This document shows positions 9,135 to 21,660 of a stretch of 64,000 nucleotides of DNA, in pieces. The notes beneath the pieces are model-generated. The model searched no databases, had not been told where the DNA came from, and worked only from the letters and a program-made list of their open reading frames with translations. The position numbers and the translations under genes were made by a program. The DNA comes from Cladopsammia gracilis. Its lineage: Eukaryota; Cnidaria; Anthozoa; Scleractinia; Dendrophylliidae. The stretch spans positions 129,501 to 193,500 of the forward strand of contig JAJGOT010000221.1 in the NCBI GenBank assembly GCA_022457155.1. The letters are read 5' to 3'. Numbering within the stretch: the first letter of the stretch is position 1; each line of letters starts with the position of its first letter.

Positions 9135-12100
9135 TGTCATTTGATTGCAAATCGTGGTTGAAAAAGTCCTAATTTAAGCTAAAAAAATCAATGCAACAAT
9201 ATGTCCACGTATGTCTAATTTAACCGCGTTAGGAAAAAATCGTCTGTGTGATACAATTATGCCCCTGCTTACAAAACATCTTCTCAAATGTAGCCACCAT
9301 AAAAGACCCAATATCGAATACAAAATACATTTTCTATATCTTTTCGACCTTGTCTAAAAACAGAACATTACGAAAAAACAGCAACAATATTACATACATC
9401 CATCTTGTTTAGCCGAGAAACGTGAATTGAAGGTCTCGTGCAGTAATCGACACGTGAAAATCGAACATATGATATAAATTTTAAAGATCTGTGTTATTAA
9501 TCAGGTTGTGTCAAAGATAACCTGTACGCATTTGGACCCTCAGGATAAACTCATACCAAAACGTTTACGAAGCCGTGAATGTTACTGTAAGTGATCAAAA
9601 TTAGCGAAAAGAAACGTAACTTAAATTATCATCTGGCTCGACTCATCGCAAAGGTAAAGTAAGAGTGTAATCATACTACGCGAACTAAAAGCTTTGAATG
9701 TTGCTGTCACCGGACAACTTTAGTGGGTTTGAAATTACTCAATATTTCCTAGCCACGGAGACAGTGACTTTGAATACTAGCGGTATTGCCGGTCTGTTTT
9801 CTTTTCTTCATCTAGAGCTGCTAAACTTCCAGAAAATGTGGAGTTTAACTGGTAAAACCTTATTATAATGGAAATCCGTCAAAAATTAGCAAGTTTTAAA
9901 CTTTTTTTGTAATACGCTGTTTATACAATTGTTAATTATAATTTATTTGTTGCCGTAATGTTGCTTTACAAATGATCCTATACGGAGCCTCGCAAGCTCG
10001 GGAAAGGAGGATTTCCGCAACGTCCATGATAGTTTGTTTTTCGGTTAAATAATATATCATGTAGTGAGAAGAAGGAGCTATAATTTTACTTTTAAACGTT
10101 TTGTGAATTATTGACGAAACCGTGTCGTGCAAAAACCTAGTATGTTTAAGTTTACTGTAATTTTTTACCCGTCTTCAAACTGATCGTTTTTTTTTAATCT
10201 TGTAATTTCTTATAAATGCACGAATCGCTTCGATAATAGACCTACTTTCATTTTGAGACGACATTATGGTTTTGTACTGATTGCGTTGAATCAGTAAATA
10301 TATTTATCTTTGTTTTATAATTTCTGCTGCTAATACGGAATCGTAACCTTTTTATAAATTTAGCCGTCATTTACATGTAGTTTATACAGTGAATTTTAGA
10401 CTTGCATTGGAAGAATGTTTACCTAAGGAATGATCGCCTTTTACGAGCATGTTATTAACGAGAAACGTGGGTTGACATCCTTGTGCAGAGATCAACACGT
10501 GAACACTAAACATAGAAACAGAACATCTGTGCAATTAATCAGGTCGTAAAAAAGATAACTAGTGATGCATTTGCCACGTTTCGAGAAGTTGGACCATGAA
10601 GATTTTAGATAAAAAATGACGCGGCCACAAAATAAACCAAATTTTCAAAGTTGATGTTATCGTCGGGTGTTGAAAAATGACTGCAAAAATAACTGAATTA
10701 TAGAGCTGCATTTTAATGTGACTCCAATCGGGTGTCTTGAAAACGAAGACCTTGAAAACGTAGACTAAAATACCCTAAAATATTCAAAACGAAGACTCCC
10801 ACATCTCTTTTTTTTTTAATTTTTTTTTCCTCGGGAAAAGGAAAAGATGCATTCGTGCATCTTCATTCTCACTGTACCACCGCACTGCAACGAGTTGATC
10901 CGCGATCTTGAACTCTAAAACCAAACTCATCAGTCGGTTTTAAAAGACAATCTCTTAAATAAAGTGCAAAACTTGGTTTTGTGAGTACTCATTTTCTTGT
11001 TCTAAGGCAACTTAAGATTCTAAGGTAGTGTTTACTGCCACATTTTTTGATTAAATCACAGATTTTGTAAAGAGATTTAGATTCACTGAAGCAAACTAAA
11101 GTGTTTAAAACTAAACAGAGCTAGAATGGGTGTTAAATTATTATATAAATTATTATATGGGTCTTGGAAGCACCTAAAAGTTAAATGAGCCAATTTGTAC
11201 TCTATTGATTTTCATTTTACTAACATTGAGGTATCTCCTAACATAAGTATCATTCTGAGCTAACTAGGCAGTTCAGAAATATGAACTTTTAAAATTAGGC
11301 AATTTTGGACGTTGGTTTTTTCTTAAAAATTTGGCCAAAACTGCCAGAACCTTCTATGCCAAATCTGTACATATGATTTGAAAGACTCCTTAAAATAGAA
11401 ATGCACCATACAATAAATTAGTCAACAGGATTTGTTTGTTTGGTTTTATGCCATTCTAAACTTACCCCTTGTAAAACATGATTTTCCATGATCCGCTGGC
11501 CTCAAATGTTACCGTACCTAAAGAAGACTGGTTTGGCCAGTTGAAATAACAGTACTCGATCTTTTCAATTTCAAAACTAGTGTGTACGTTGTATCGATCT
11601 CTGCTTCTAAAGATTTTCGCAACGCTCGCGACTGGTGGATTTATTTATTACCCTCCAGGCTACAACTTCTTTCACCGGTAATAAATACAATTTCTAAGGG
11701 AAAAGTAATTTACCATATAGCGAAATATTTTCATAAATTCTATGAGCACTGTTATACCAATCAAAGAAATTGCTTGGAAACACTTATGTTTAAGCTAAAT
11801 TAACAGAATATGTTTGTTCATGAAACTGAAAATGGCCAAAGAAAAAAAGCTGTTAAAGTAAACGCTCTTTCCGCGCGTTGTCTCTCGTAAAAGATGACGA
11901 GCGTGGATAGCAATGATCGGAGGGTAGCATAGTTTTGCTCGTCTGCGTCGATCTCGGTTATTGCGATAGCGATAGCGATTGTGATTGACGGTCATCTTTT
12001 CCTATTTAGGCAGGCTTTCTTTAGTTACAGAACGTACAAAACTAACCGGAACGTAGAACGTTTATGGTTACTCATATTCATTAATATATAGATAGGCATA

Positions 12101-14700
12101 CCCTGACAGCGGAACTCTCTGAACAGAAACGATGATGATAAGCTTAACTTAGGTGAAAGGTCGGAAGCATTTTTCAAGGTCGGGCTATTTTTCAATTTTA
12201 GCAATTCTCAAAAAGTAATACGCGACCGTCTGCACAATATATTTAGACTGCACAAAAGCGGGTCTTTCTTGGTGTTGCGGAAGCCATTGTTGGTTAGCTT
12301 ATGTGTTGTGGTGTGGGTATTGTTCAGTGTCTTTTGAATCTTTTGTTTTAAGTCATTTGGTGATCACACTATCCACAACACCAAGTAACTACCACAAAAG
12401 CTCACAAAACCAACTTTTTCTCTGTATAGAATAACTAATGTGACTAATTTCCGAATAAAATACACCTGTTGCGTATCGAAAATTGCCCGAGAAACTGATT
12501 TGGAAATCAAAATTGCAAAAAATACACAGGCATATTTGCGCAAGGCGACGCGAGTGAAATTAGAACTATGAAATACAAGTCTTGTTTCGTTTACATAAAG
12601 TCGCTTTTCAACCTATGTAATGAATGAACAAACACATAAAAATGGACAACAGAATCTTCTTTTGAAACATTTTATCCAAATATCCGTTAGTTTATGTTTA
12701 AAAGCAAAAAGCGTACCATGGGCGAATCGAGAAGCTGTCTGGGTGAGCACATGGCGAAATTGAAGATGTCAATAACGACTGAATTTGAGCACGTTTTAAA
12801 CATTTATATATAATGTATAAACATTTCTCCAAAACTAACGAGAACACAAAGAAAAAAAAATATCACAAATGATATCAACATAAATTCCCATAGAAAAATG
12901 TAATTTCTTTTAACGTTAAGTCGAGGGAGAGGTCTTGGTCATCATCATTGTAGGTGGACGAGAACCAGTCCCTCGGCTGCTTGAAAATTCTTTAAAACAC
13001 CGCTTCTTCGCGAGTATGAAGTTCCTCGAAGCAAGATTTCATCACGTAAAGCCGCTCTTCTTTTTCTGAATATTCTTTTAAGCTCTCTCTTTCTATTTTT
13101 AATATTTTAAATGTGTGTTATTGTAAAATTATGGCCGGTTTTGGCCGGGTGGCTGTCAATGGGTTAAACAAATGCTTCGACGATCTACTAGCTTCAATTC
13201 TCCTAAGACAAAATCAGGTTCAAAAATAAGCACCTCGCTCTATACTCCTCCAAACACGCTTGACTTGCAGAGTTACGCAGCCTCAAATGCGGTCTTGACC
13301 ACTGTTTGAGAAATGTGAAACCTGTCTTGAACTGGGCCTAAGAACTGCAAAGGTTACAGCAGTCATCGTTGTTATTTAAGAATGACGCTAGGTCTTTTTT
13401 CCTAATGTTTTTTTTTTTTTAAAGATTCAATATTCTATGACTATAGAACCCCGCTATTAAAGTAATAACCAGTCTTTACTTTAAACAAGTGGATAAAATT
13501 GACCGGTAGACAAAAATCAACAACAATATTCAAGCTTAATCGAGTGTTTGCATCCCTCAGTCTGAAAACACGCTCGCGAGTGCATTACATATGAAAGTTA
13601 GAATGACGTTTTGATTATTGATTTTGCGCAAAAGCAAATTCGGGAAAACAACCGTAACTGCAAACAGAGAAAGCACATTTTATATAAAATCTGTAGTTGA
13701 AAGAATAGTAATAAATGCTAAACATGTTAAACGAGAGTTAATAAATGCCCGCACATGACAGAAAGCCTGATAATTGGCCAGCCATGCAAATTGAAACCGA
13801 CATCGGCACACTTCCGACCTCTTCTAAATTTATAGAACTCTCCGCTAGAGGTCTGCGGTAAACGACATATATAAGATGAACGCAATTAAACGCTTCTAGC
13901 AGTTAATAAGAGGTGACATTTTCAGTGAATAACTAATGGCGATAGTAGGTGCCCGCTAAAAATGTCGAAAAATTTTCAGCGTTGATTTATTATGTTTATT
14001 CAAGGAAGGGGTAATAATGCTTTTCAGTGCATCTGATAATGCAAAAGAGATCCAGACAAGAGTGATAAATACAAGTATTTTGCCCTTCATCGCCGCTTCA
14101 AGGTAGGAAAAGTTACTTTCATCTGACTTAAAAGAAATATTTGACGATTCGGTGTTATTGAATTTTAAAGGCGCTGAAGATTTTGTTCATTTTGCTTAAA
14201 ATTATCGTTCATGCCTCCTCACATTGTTACAAGGAAGAAAACATATTGACCGGGAAGACAGAAGGAGATTTGAAAAAGAACTGAAATCTTTGAAAAACGA
14301 TTATCTTTGGTCTAATTATGTGTATTCTAGTGGTGGTTAAAAATGCCTCATATAAAATCAATATTTAGTGAAATAAACATCCTAACGCGTTTTTGCGGTT
14401 AGGAACAAAATTGAAGATCGAAGAAGGAAAGAGAGTTTAAGATCGTGAGGTTTAAAAATGTATGAAATAACAGTTTTATTTCCAAGATCCTCTTCTTTGG
14501 CTGCGGAGTTTGTTTCCTTTTATCGGTACATCAAAGAATTAATCTTTGAACGATGCCATTTCTTTTTGTCTGGAAGCACATTTCGTAGACCTTATTCATA
14601 AATGGCGCCGATATATTATTTTTTCATATGTATGTTAATTAGCCCTACTTGTCTATTTTTAGTGTAAAAGTTATTTTAAATTTTCCTCATGCTAGTGAGA
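9135..14700. other. Gene-free AT-rich intergenic DNA
   Basis: No open frame with recognisable protein sequence on either strand and no strong transposon ends. A diverged direct duplication is visible between about 9415-9540 and 10450-10575: both carry GAGAAACGTG, then GTGCAG, then CACGTGAA, then TTAATCAGGT. A GCGATAGCGATAGCGATTG-like run is at 11960-11980. Confidence 0.55.
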
Positions 14701-14728
14701 CCAATAGGGCTGACAAACATGAATATCA

Positions 14729-14883
14729 AATGCCATGCAATGAATGCAGTGCAATGCAATGCACCGCACCGCACCGCACCGCAATGCAATGCAATGCAAT
14801 GCAATGCAATGTAATGCAATGCATTACAATACAATACAATACAATACAATACAATTACAATGCAATGCAATTCAGTGCAATAC
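14729..14883. repeat. Pentanucleotide microsatellite (GCAAT/GCACC/ACAAT)
   Basis: Runs of 5-bp units change along the array: GCAAT, then GCACC (CCGCA), then GCAAT again, then ACAAT. Long open frames across it on both strands are artefacts of the repeat. Confidence 0.95.
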
Positions 14884-14889
14884 ACTTAT

Positions 14890-15624
14890 AATATTGTCAT
14901 CATCATGGATGTTATATTTTTGTAACGAGCTGGCGGCATTCAAAACGCTCGATAGACATGAAATCGTTACAATAATGCTTTTGAACTTTAATTATTTTTT
15001 TTTACTTTTGACAACGTTTGTATTTTAAATGGTGTTGTATTCTAAAAACACTCAGTTTGATATAATATGTAACTTATAAACTGCAACTGTTGCATTGGAA
15101 TTCGTTTGTCTTAAAAGAACAGTTGTAACGTTCATTTTGTCGATGCGTGCATTGCAATTGTGGACTCAAGGCGCTTACATCGTTATCAGAAACACTGGGA
15201 ATACTGTCACATGGGAACGCATTGCAATAGCGACCAGCTCAAGATACGACTACGTGTACTTTTCGAAATGCTAAAGCTACATTGGAGTTGGACTCTTGAC
15301 CGTCACATGTTCGTTTTTTTTTTTTTTTAACGTTATTTCAAGCGTCCACGATCGCTTTAGTGATCCTCCAGCAAGCATTTTACGTTGGTTAAGGATCGGC
15401 ATTGTTTGCGAGACCCCTCACAAGTTCTACGGTTATATATAAACGGAGATAGTGTTTTGAAAAAAAAAATATGAACGATATTTTGTAGTTACAACGGTCA
15501 AAATGTGTTGCAAACTACTCAGCAGAGGGTAGTTCAAAAAAAGTTGCGAAACAGTAAAATCTGTGAGTAAAATTGGATCCTCACATTGTGCTATCAACTT
15601 AAGCAGTTGAAAAAGCAACCTGAA
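14890..15624. other. Gene-free DNA
   Basis: AT-rich sequence with poly-T and poly-A runs (15308, 15460). Nothing recognised. Confidence 0.5.
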
Positions 15625-15705
15625 AAAAAGAAAACATCAGGCTTGAACGGGATTCCAACCCATGACCTTGCGATATCTCTGGTAATGTTGCAAAATCTGC
15701 CGAGT
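15625..15705 (-). repeat. Possible tRNA-derived SINE fragment
   Basis: On the minus strand GGTTGGAATCC followed by CGTTCAAGCCTGA resembles an RNA polymerase III B box and tRNA T-arm. An A-box-like CTCGGCAGATTT lies about 45 nt upstream. The cloverleaf is not intact, so a SINE remnant is likelier than a tRNA gene. Confidence 0.35.
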
Positions 15706-15770
15706 ATTACAATATCAGAAATATTTTAATTCGAAAGCTTTCAAGCTTGGGATTAAAGCTTTCCTGTAAC

Positions 15771-16314
15771 TAGGCCTGTTTATACAGAGCACGCCAAGAA
15801 CGTAATCATGAACGCGAACGATGCGTTCGCATTAGATTGCGTATAAGCAATTTGTATGAATCCGTTTATACCAAAGGCAGCCACGAACGCAGCTGGCATT
15901 TGGTTCGTCCGAAAACTCGCAGAGATTGTCTCCAGAGCGAATTTTTATGTGATGGTCGCACGAACTATTTCTTGTCAACCAACCAGTTCCTTTGTTTTCG
16001 TGTAACTTGGCCCAGGTGACAGGCGGTAGCGTAAAAAAATTGACTTTGCACCGCACCGGTTGACAACATGTCGGAGAAAACTGAACTGCTTATGGTGCAA
16101 GTTGAAAAACACCCAATTTTATACGACAAAGGCCGTCGTAATTCCTTCCATGTTGATGAGATGGTGCATGGCAGCACTCATTGCGACTGTAACAGACCGA
16201 ATTACCGAGTTCTGTTTGAACGATAGTTTGTGCGAACTTTCAAGCGAAAAGTCGCGCGGGAAGTCGAAATGATCGCGTTTGTGGTCATGGTCGCAGTCTG
16301 TACAAATTAGGCAT
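15771..16314. mobile_element. Possible non-autonomous DNA transposon (~544 bp)
   Basis: The left end TAGGCCTGTTTATACAGA roughly matches the reverse complement of the right end (GATGCCTAATTTGTACAGA). The interior repeats GCGAACGATGCGTTCGC-type palindromes. No clear target duplication. Confidence 0.4.
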
Positions 16315-16423
16315 CAAGAAAGAATTATTCGTCAGCTCGTGGCATCATGTGAATTACATGAAATTATTTATCACCTGGACATAGGTAGCTTAATTGGAAA
16401 CGATGAGCGTTTGTCATAATGTC

Positions 16424-16550
16424 TAAGGCCTACGGCAAACGTCGAACTTCACATGTGCCAAATCTAATGCAAATGAGCAAAATCTGTTGTTCCTTCTCAT
16501 TTGAATTAGATTTGGCACATGTTAAGTTCGACGTTTGCCCTAGGCCTAAG
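16424..16550. mobile_element. Fold-back MITE (~127 bp)
   Basis: Arms of about 45 bp: GGCAAACGTCGAACTT, then ACATGTGCCAAATCTAAT, against their reverse complement ending TTTGCCCTAGGCC. Short central loop. Confidence 0.8.
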
Positions 16551-16759
16551 GCTCGATCAAAATCCTTTGAATTTTAGTTTAGCTGAGTTTAGTTTAGAAT
16601 ATCTAATATTGCAGAATTAATATTCTTTGTTTTGATGTTGTATCGGTGTTGTTCCTGAAAAGCGCATTGTTCTTGTTTTCTTTTCTAATTAATTTTATTA
16701 CCATCACCCTTTTTGTTGCATAATAAAATGAAACGAGAAAAGAAATATGTTTTGCTGAA

Positions 16760-16925
16760 GGGCCTGGTCGCACTACAGTCAAAAACAAAAATTAGCCCGT
16801 GCAAAAATCGAGGAAAACAAAAGAAACCGCTCCGTGGGATACGCTAGCTTTTTGTGGAATGTTTTTGTTTTTATGTCATTTTGCACAGGCTAATTTTTGT
16901 TTTTGACTGTAGTGCGACCAGGCCC
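16760..16925. mobile_element. MITE with GGGCCTGGTCGCACTACAG ends (166 bp)
   Basis: Terminal inverted repeats of about 45 bp, continuing through TCAAAAACAAAAATTAGCC. GAAG flanks one end and GAAGG the other, a possible short target duplication. Confidence 0.8.
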
Positions 16926-19900
16926 GAAGGCTGAGTAGAGAGGGCGCTTAATAGAGCTTTCAAGGGAGGTACATGTTTCAGTCCCTGGTATCACTTAAAA
17001 GTCCACGATAAATGATTTGAATTGAAAATGAATTATTTGAATTGAAAATATCAGACGGCTGTTCATTCGCAATTAGGGCTTCTAGAAGTTACCATGTACG
17101 CACAAATGCATGATAAAGTAAACAGGTTTAATATTTCCATTTTAGTCTCACGCTTAAAATTGGGAAAAAAAAGAAAAAAAAAAGAACTGTTACAAAATCG
17201 CAAGGCCGTCTTCTGAAAGCTACAAGCAAATCGCAATTTCGCGTATCACGACATACGAGTATCAAAGATTTTAAGAGTCGTGGGTCAAATATGAATTAAC
17301 ATGTGCGTCAGTCTTCATAATCATTCGGATTCGCAACACGTTTTCAACTTTTAAATGATGCAAATGACGAGGAAAGTTTACGTTTATGTGGCTTTATTTA
17401 ACCTATTTGCGCGGAATCTGTTAAAGAAACTTTTTACCTGATGATCTTCCCTGAGGCTATGTGTTGCCTTCATTTATTTATTATTGATCATGCAAGATTT
17501 CTTTCCTTTATAAAAATAGTATTGTAGTTAAAAAACAATTCTAAAAGTTCGATCTTTGTTAGTTACGCTTTTACAACATTTATTAAACGTTTTACGGACA
17601 ACTTATTTTCACATTTTAAACTAAAAAACTGTAAATGCTTGAAATGAAAAGTTTTCCGAGAAAAGACATACTTTAAAACACATTTTGAAATGCGAATTCG
17701 GATCTACTAGGACTCAAACCTGTTACGCGAATCCACGATAGCTGTCTTTTTAAAATATTTGTCTTATTTATAAGCACTTAGTCGAGCATGGCAATTAACA
17801 AAAATATACTAAAAGCACATTTATCCTCAACATTTTAGGTTTGCATCAGGTTTCTTAAGTATTGGAACCAATAAGCGTACAAATCTGATAAGCAAGTTAT
17901 TATAAATGTGTGGTTATAATAACATAACATCAAGGCAATTAATTCGTCGAAGAAAAAATTAGTTTCGCAGTGTTGCAGCAGCTGTTTGTTAACTAAAGAT
18001 GGTTTAATTTGCGGTGTTTCAGTAAACCAATATGACACATCAGAATTGAAATTTGTCAGTCAAACAGAGGCTTTCTGTACCTTATATAAGGCTCTCTGAT
18101 CTGAATCAGTTCTCATATGGTAAATTATCGTTTTAAAAGATGTTTTAGAAGACAAACGTGAACGGGAAAGTGGAAAAGTATTAAACTAAACATAAGGTAA
18201 GGTGCCTTTAATTTGTTCTGCACTTGCATGATTATAAATAATGTTGTCGCTTCGCGTGCTTTGTTGGAAAAATATAATGAAATAATACCTTCCAGGATAC
18301 GAAAATACGAAAATACAATCATAATTAATAAAAGCAAGACAACATTACCGTTTGACTTTTCTTTTTGACTTACGAATGCTATACATGTATGTGCCACTAC
18401 ATAGAAATTTCATTTTTTCAAAAATCCTTTTGGAGAATATATTCAAGAAATGTAATGTTTTTTTTTTTTTTTTTTTTAAATTGGAGCCGAAAGAGAATAC
18501 TTTTTACTTTCAGGGTATCAGCCTATTCCATTTGCAGCATTCACTTTGGACAATGGCTTTTGTTTGCCTCGAGCGCTATTGGCAAAACGGCTTTTTAAAA
18601 ATGTCGATCTTCTTCCAGTTTTAAATTTTGAACACTTGATTAGATATGCAAAAATATGAAAATTTATTCGGTACAGTGGTTCGGCGGATATATGGAAGAG
18701 AGACTTCGAGTGGGAATTAGATTCAAATAAAGGTAATAACTTGTACCGAATATAAAATCGAACATTAAGAGAATAGGAAACGACATGAATAAAATCGAAC
18801 GTTTTCTGAAGTAATAGCTTTTCTATTTTAGATCTTTCGTTGGTGAGCATTACATATTCTTGAAAACCTATAGTAAACTAAGTGACTAAAATGCAAGTCG
18901 TCGAATTTATTATAAGTAATATCCGTCGAGTTTTGTCAAGATTAAACTTAACCCTCCAAGTCGAACCGTTTGCAGATAGAATACTGATATGTCCAGTGAA
19001 CTTGGAGCACTGTTTAGGAAATAGAAAATAGAAAATGATATATGAAATAGAAAATGACTGACTGGTTTAAAAGCGAGCGGGAGATAAAGAGAATACAGAC
19101 ATTATGATGACGGTTTACATAAAGAAGTTAATGGGTTCTCACAAAATCACTCGGTTGTTTTCATCAGGTTATGTAAGTATCAGGCGTTTACCTTCTATTT
19201 CTTTTTCAAAGGAAGCTTCCAAAATTATATCACGTGATGTTATACATTTCATCTAAAATGGTCAGATAATCATTCAGAGAAATTGACATATATCATAAAT
19301 AAAGATTTAACATCATAGAAAAGAGACCATTTTTTTGAACGTTTGATACCTTTCAAAACGCGCAAAAGCGACATTTCTAGAGTTTTGATAAAATTTTTAT
19401 TTTTAAATCTTACTATTGTTGTTATTTTACTTGAGGTTTAGATTAATTATAACAACTTTTGTGCCATTTCTCTAAAACAATTAATATTTACAAAGAAAAT
19501 CTATTCATTTTAGAATTTAAGATACCATAAGAAAATAATGCGCTATTGAAAATATTTCATATGATATTTTTCCTTTTAATTCAGCCAATGATTGATATGA
19601 AAGAAAAAAAGAAATGTTTCAAACGATAAGCAATAACGTCATCTTAATGGGAAGTTCTGGAAAAATAATGGATATGGTTCAAATATCACGTCTTAAGATT
19701 GAATGCTTCCGTTTACAAGTTATTTCCTTTCCTGAAAGCAGAAAGACCTGTACAAAAGCGACTAGGAAAGCAGACACTCGTAGTTCAGTATATTTATCAG
19801 GAAGACCCTGTTTTGGCTACTTTATCGACAACGGTATGTAAAAGTTGTTATATTACTCGCTTGCATGTATACATATATTGTGCAGAAATTTGTCAAGAAG

Positions 19901-20919
19901 GCGTTTAGATGTACAGTAAAGAATATATGAAAATTTGGGCTATATTGTCATATCCTAATCGGGGACAAAATTAAAATAAAATTGTCTTCTTGCTTTTTAA
20001 ACAATAACTCTTCCTTCATTACTGCGATATGCAATATATCATCGCCGCAATCTTGTGACAAAAATATATTTCTTTATACCAGCCATCTTTTTATAGTCTA
20101 GAAAATTATTCAAATCAATTGCGTTTTTTTGAATTCATTGTTGACACAAAAAACGGCAATCAAACAGCAGTGGGAGTAGAGATTTAGTGAATTTATAACT
20201 AAAAATAGAAAAACTAACAGATGGCGTTTAAATAGCAGAAACCGTGATAATTTCTATGTTTTTAATATAAGATAATCAATTTTCTCATTTGGAATATCGT
20301 TCAATCAAAGTTCTTTTTATGTCGCCTGTAGGTTTGTGTATTCATTTTTCAACTTCAAAAGGATCCAAATTATTTCAAAATATATGCAATGAATATGTAT
20401 TTATGAATCATTGAAAATAGATCCCTATATTTCTTGGTTTAAATATGAAAAAAACAATTATTTCCGTCTTCCGTAGTTGTATAAGTTGCGTATACGGTGA
20501 TTTAGAAAAATACATATAAGAGATAAGTTTTTTCATCGCCTTTATCGTTGAGCATTCGATATCAAGTTATTTATCCTTTTAGAACTACCAATAAACAAAC
20601 TGAAGAAAAGCTAACTTTACTTCTTTTCTTTAATGAATTGCACATTGTTGTTAGCTTGGAAAACAAGAAATGAAAAATTACGGATTTGGCGGCAAATGGC
20701 AGGTCACTGTAGTTAACAACAATAAAAAAACACGAAAAACGACAACGGAAGCGTCTCTCAGATTGTCACAATCAATGTTTGTTTTTTTTTCTCGGGGACA
20801 GACACAAGTGTTATGTACTCAGTCACTTCTTTAAAGAAAACGCACAAGACAACATTTCTTCGTTAGAATATACATTCACCCATAACATGATCGGATGACA
20901 GGACGGAAACAATATGGAT
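16926..20919. other. Gene-free AT-rich intergenic DNA
   Basis: No supportable gene on either strand. Contains a T-run at 18460-18476 and a B-box-like TTTGAGTCC (minus strand, about 17715) too weak to call. Nothing else recognised. Confidence 0.5.
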
Positions 20920-21660
20920 TCTCACTGGAAAACTTGAATCAACCACTTACAGACTTCACTAAAGTTAGTTAAATCTCTGTAAAATGTCACTCTACATTTC
21001 CTTTGTAAATTACGAACTCTGTAAACGTGCACATTCCCAGAGATTTTGTAACTTCGTAAAAAGTCTGTAAATTACAGCACATTTTCTGCACTAAGATCGC
21101 ATAAAATATGTATGTAATCTTGATGTTTTTCTTGTAAATTTTGTGTAAAATTTACGGAGATTTTATGCTACAAACAACAAATCTCTGTAAAATCTTTCTA
21201 CTTTCTTTGTAAAAATGGCACGAGAAAAAAATCTCTGTAAACCAGTAAACATAAAATCTCCTTATTATCTCTGTAAAAAGTGAGTCAAAAAAACTGAATG
21301 AAATCTTTGTAAAATGTAAACAAAAAAACTACACAAAATGTCACAGAAAAATACATACAATGTCTGTAAAATGTATGTATTTTATTGCACTAAATCTATG
21401 CAAAATGTCCACATTTTCTGTGTAAAATCATCGTGCATAAAAGGAACACGTGAAGAATGCAGAGCATAAAATCTCACTAAAATATCTGTAAAAAGTAAAC
21501 GGAACATAGCATAAAATGTTACTAAAATGTCCACAAATAAACCACACAAATGTCACAGAGAAGTTCATATAATGTCTGTAAATTTCTAAAATTTTATTGC
21601 AAATATAAATTCTTGCAAAATGTCTACATTATTCTCTATAAAATCTAGCTGTAGAAAGAA
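20920..21660 (+). repeat. Left transposon end with degenerate TCTGTAAAAT subterminal repeats
   Basis: Starts TCTCACTGGAAAA and is followed by some 700 bp in which variants of ATCTCTGTAAAATGTCAC recur every 25-60 bp. The end and the motif reappear in inverted orientation at 38990-40112, identifying both as termini of the same DNA transposon family with dispersed subterminal repeats. Confidence 0.75.

Noticed and set aside
14649..15028. Overlapping long open frames on both strands
   Set aside because: Pentanucleotide microsatellite gives Cys/Asn/Ala- or Ile/Leu-rich repeats; no real protein.
17700..17750. B-box-like TTTGAGTCC on the minus strand
   Set aside because: No A box or cloverleaf; too little to call a tRNA or SINE.
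18352..18624. 90-aa frame with a poly-Phe run
   Set aside because: Runs through a T17 tract; no homology pattern or start context.
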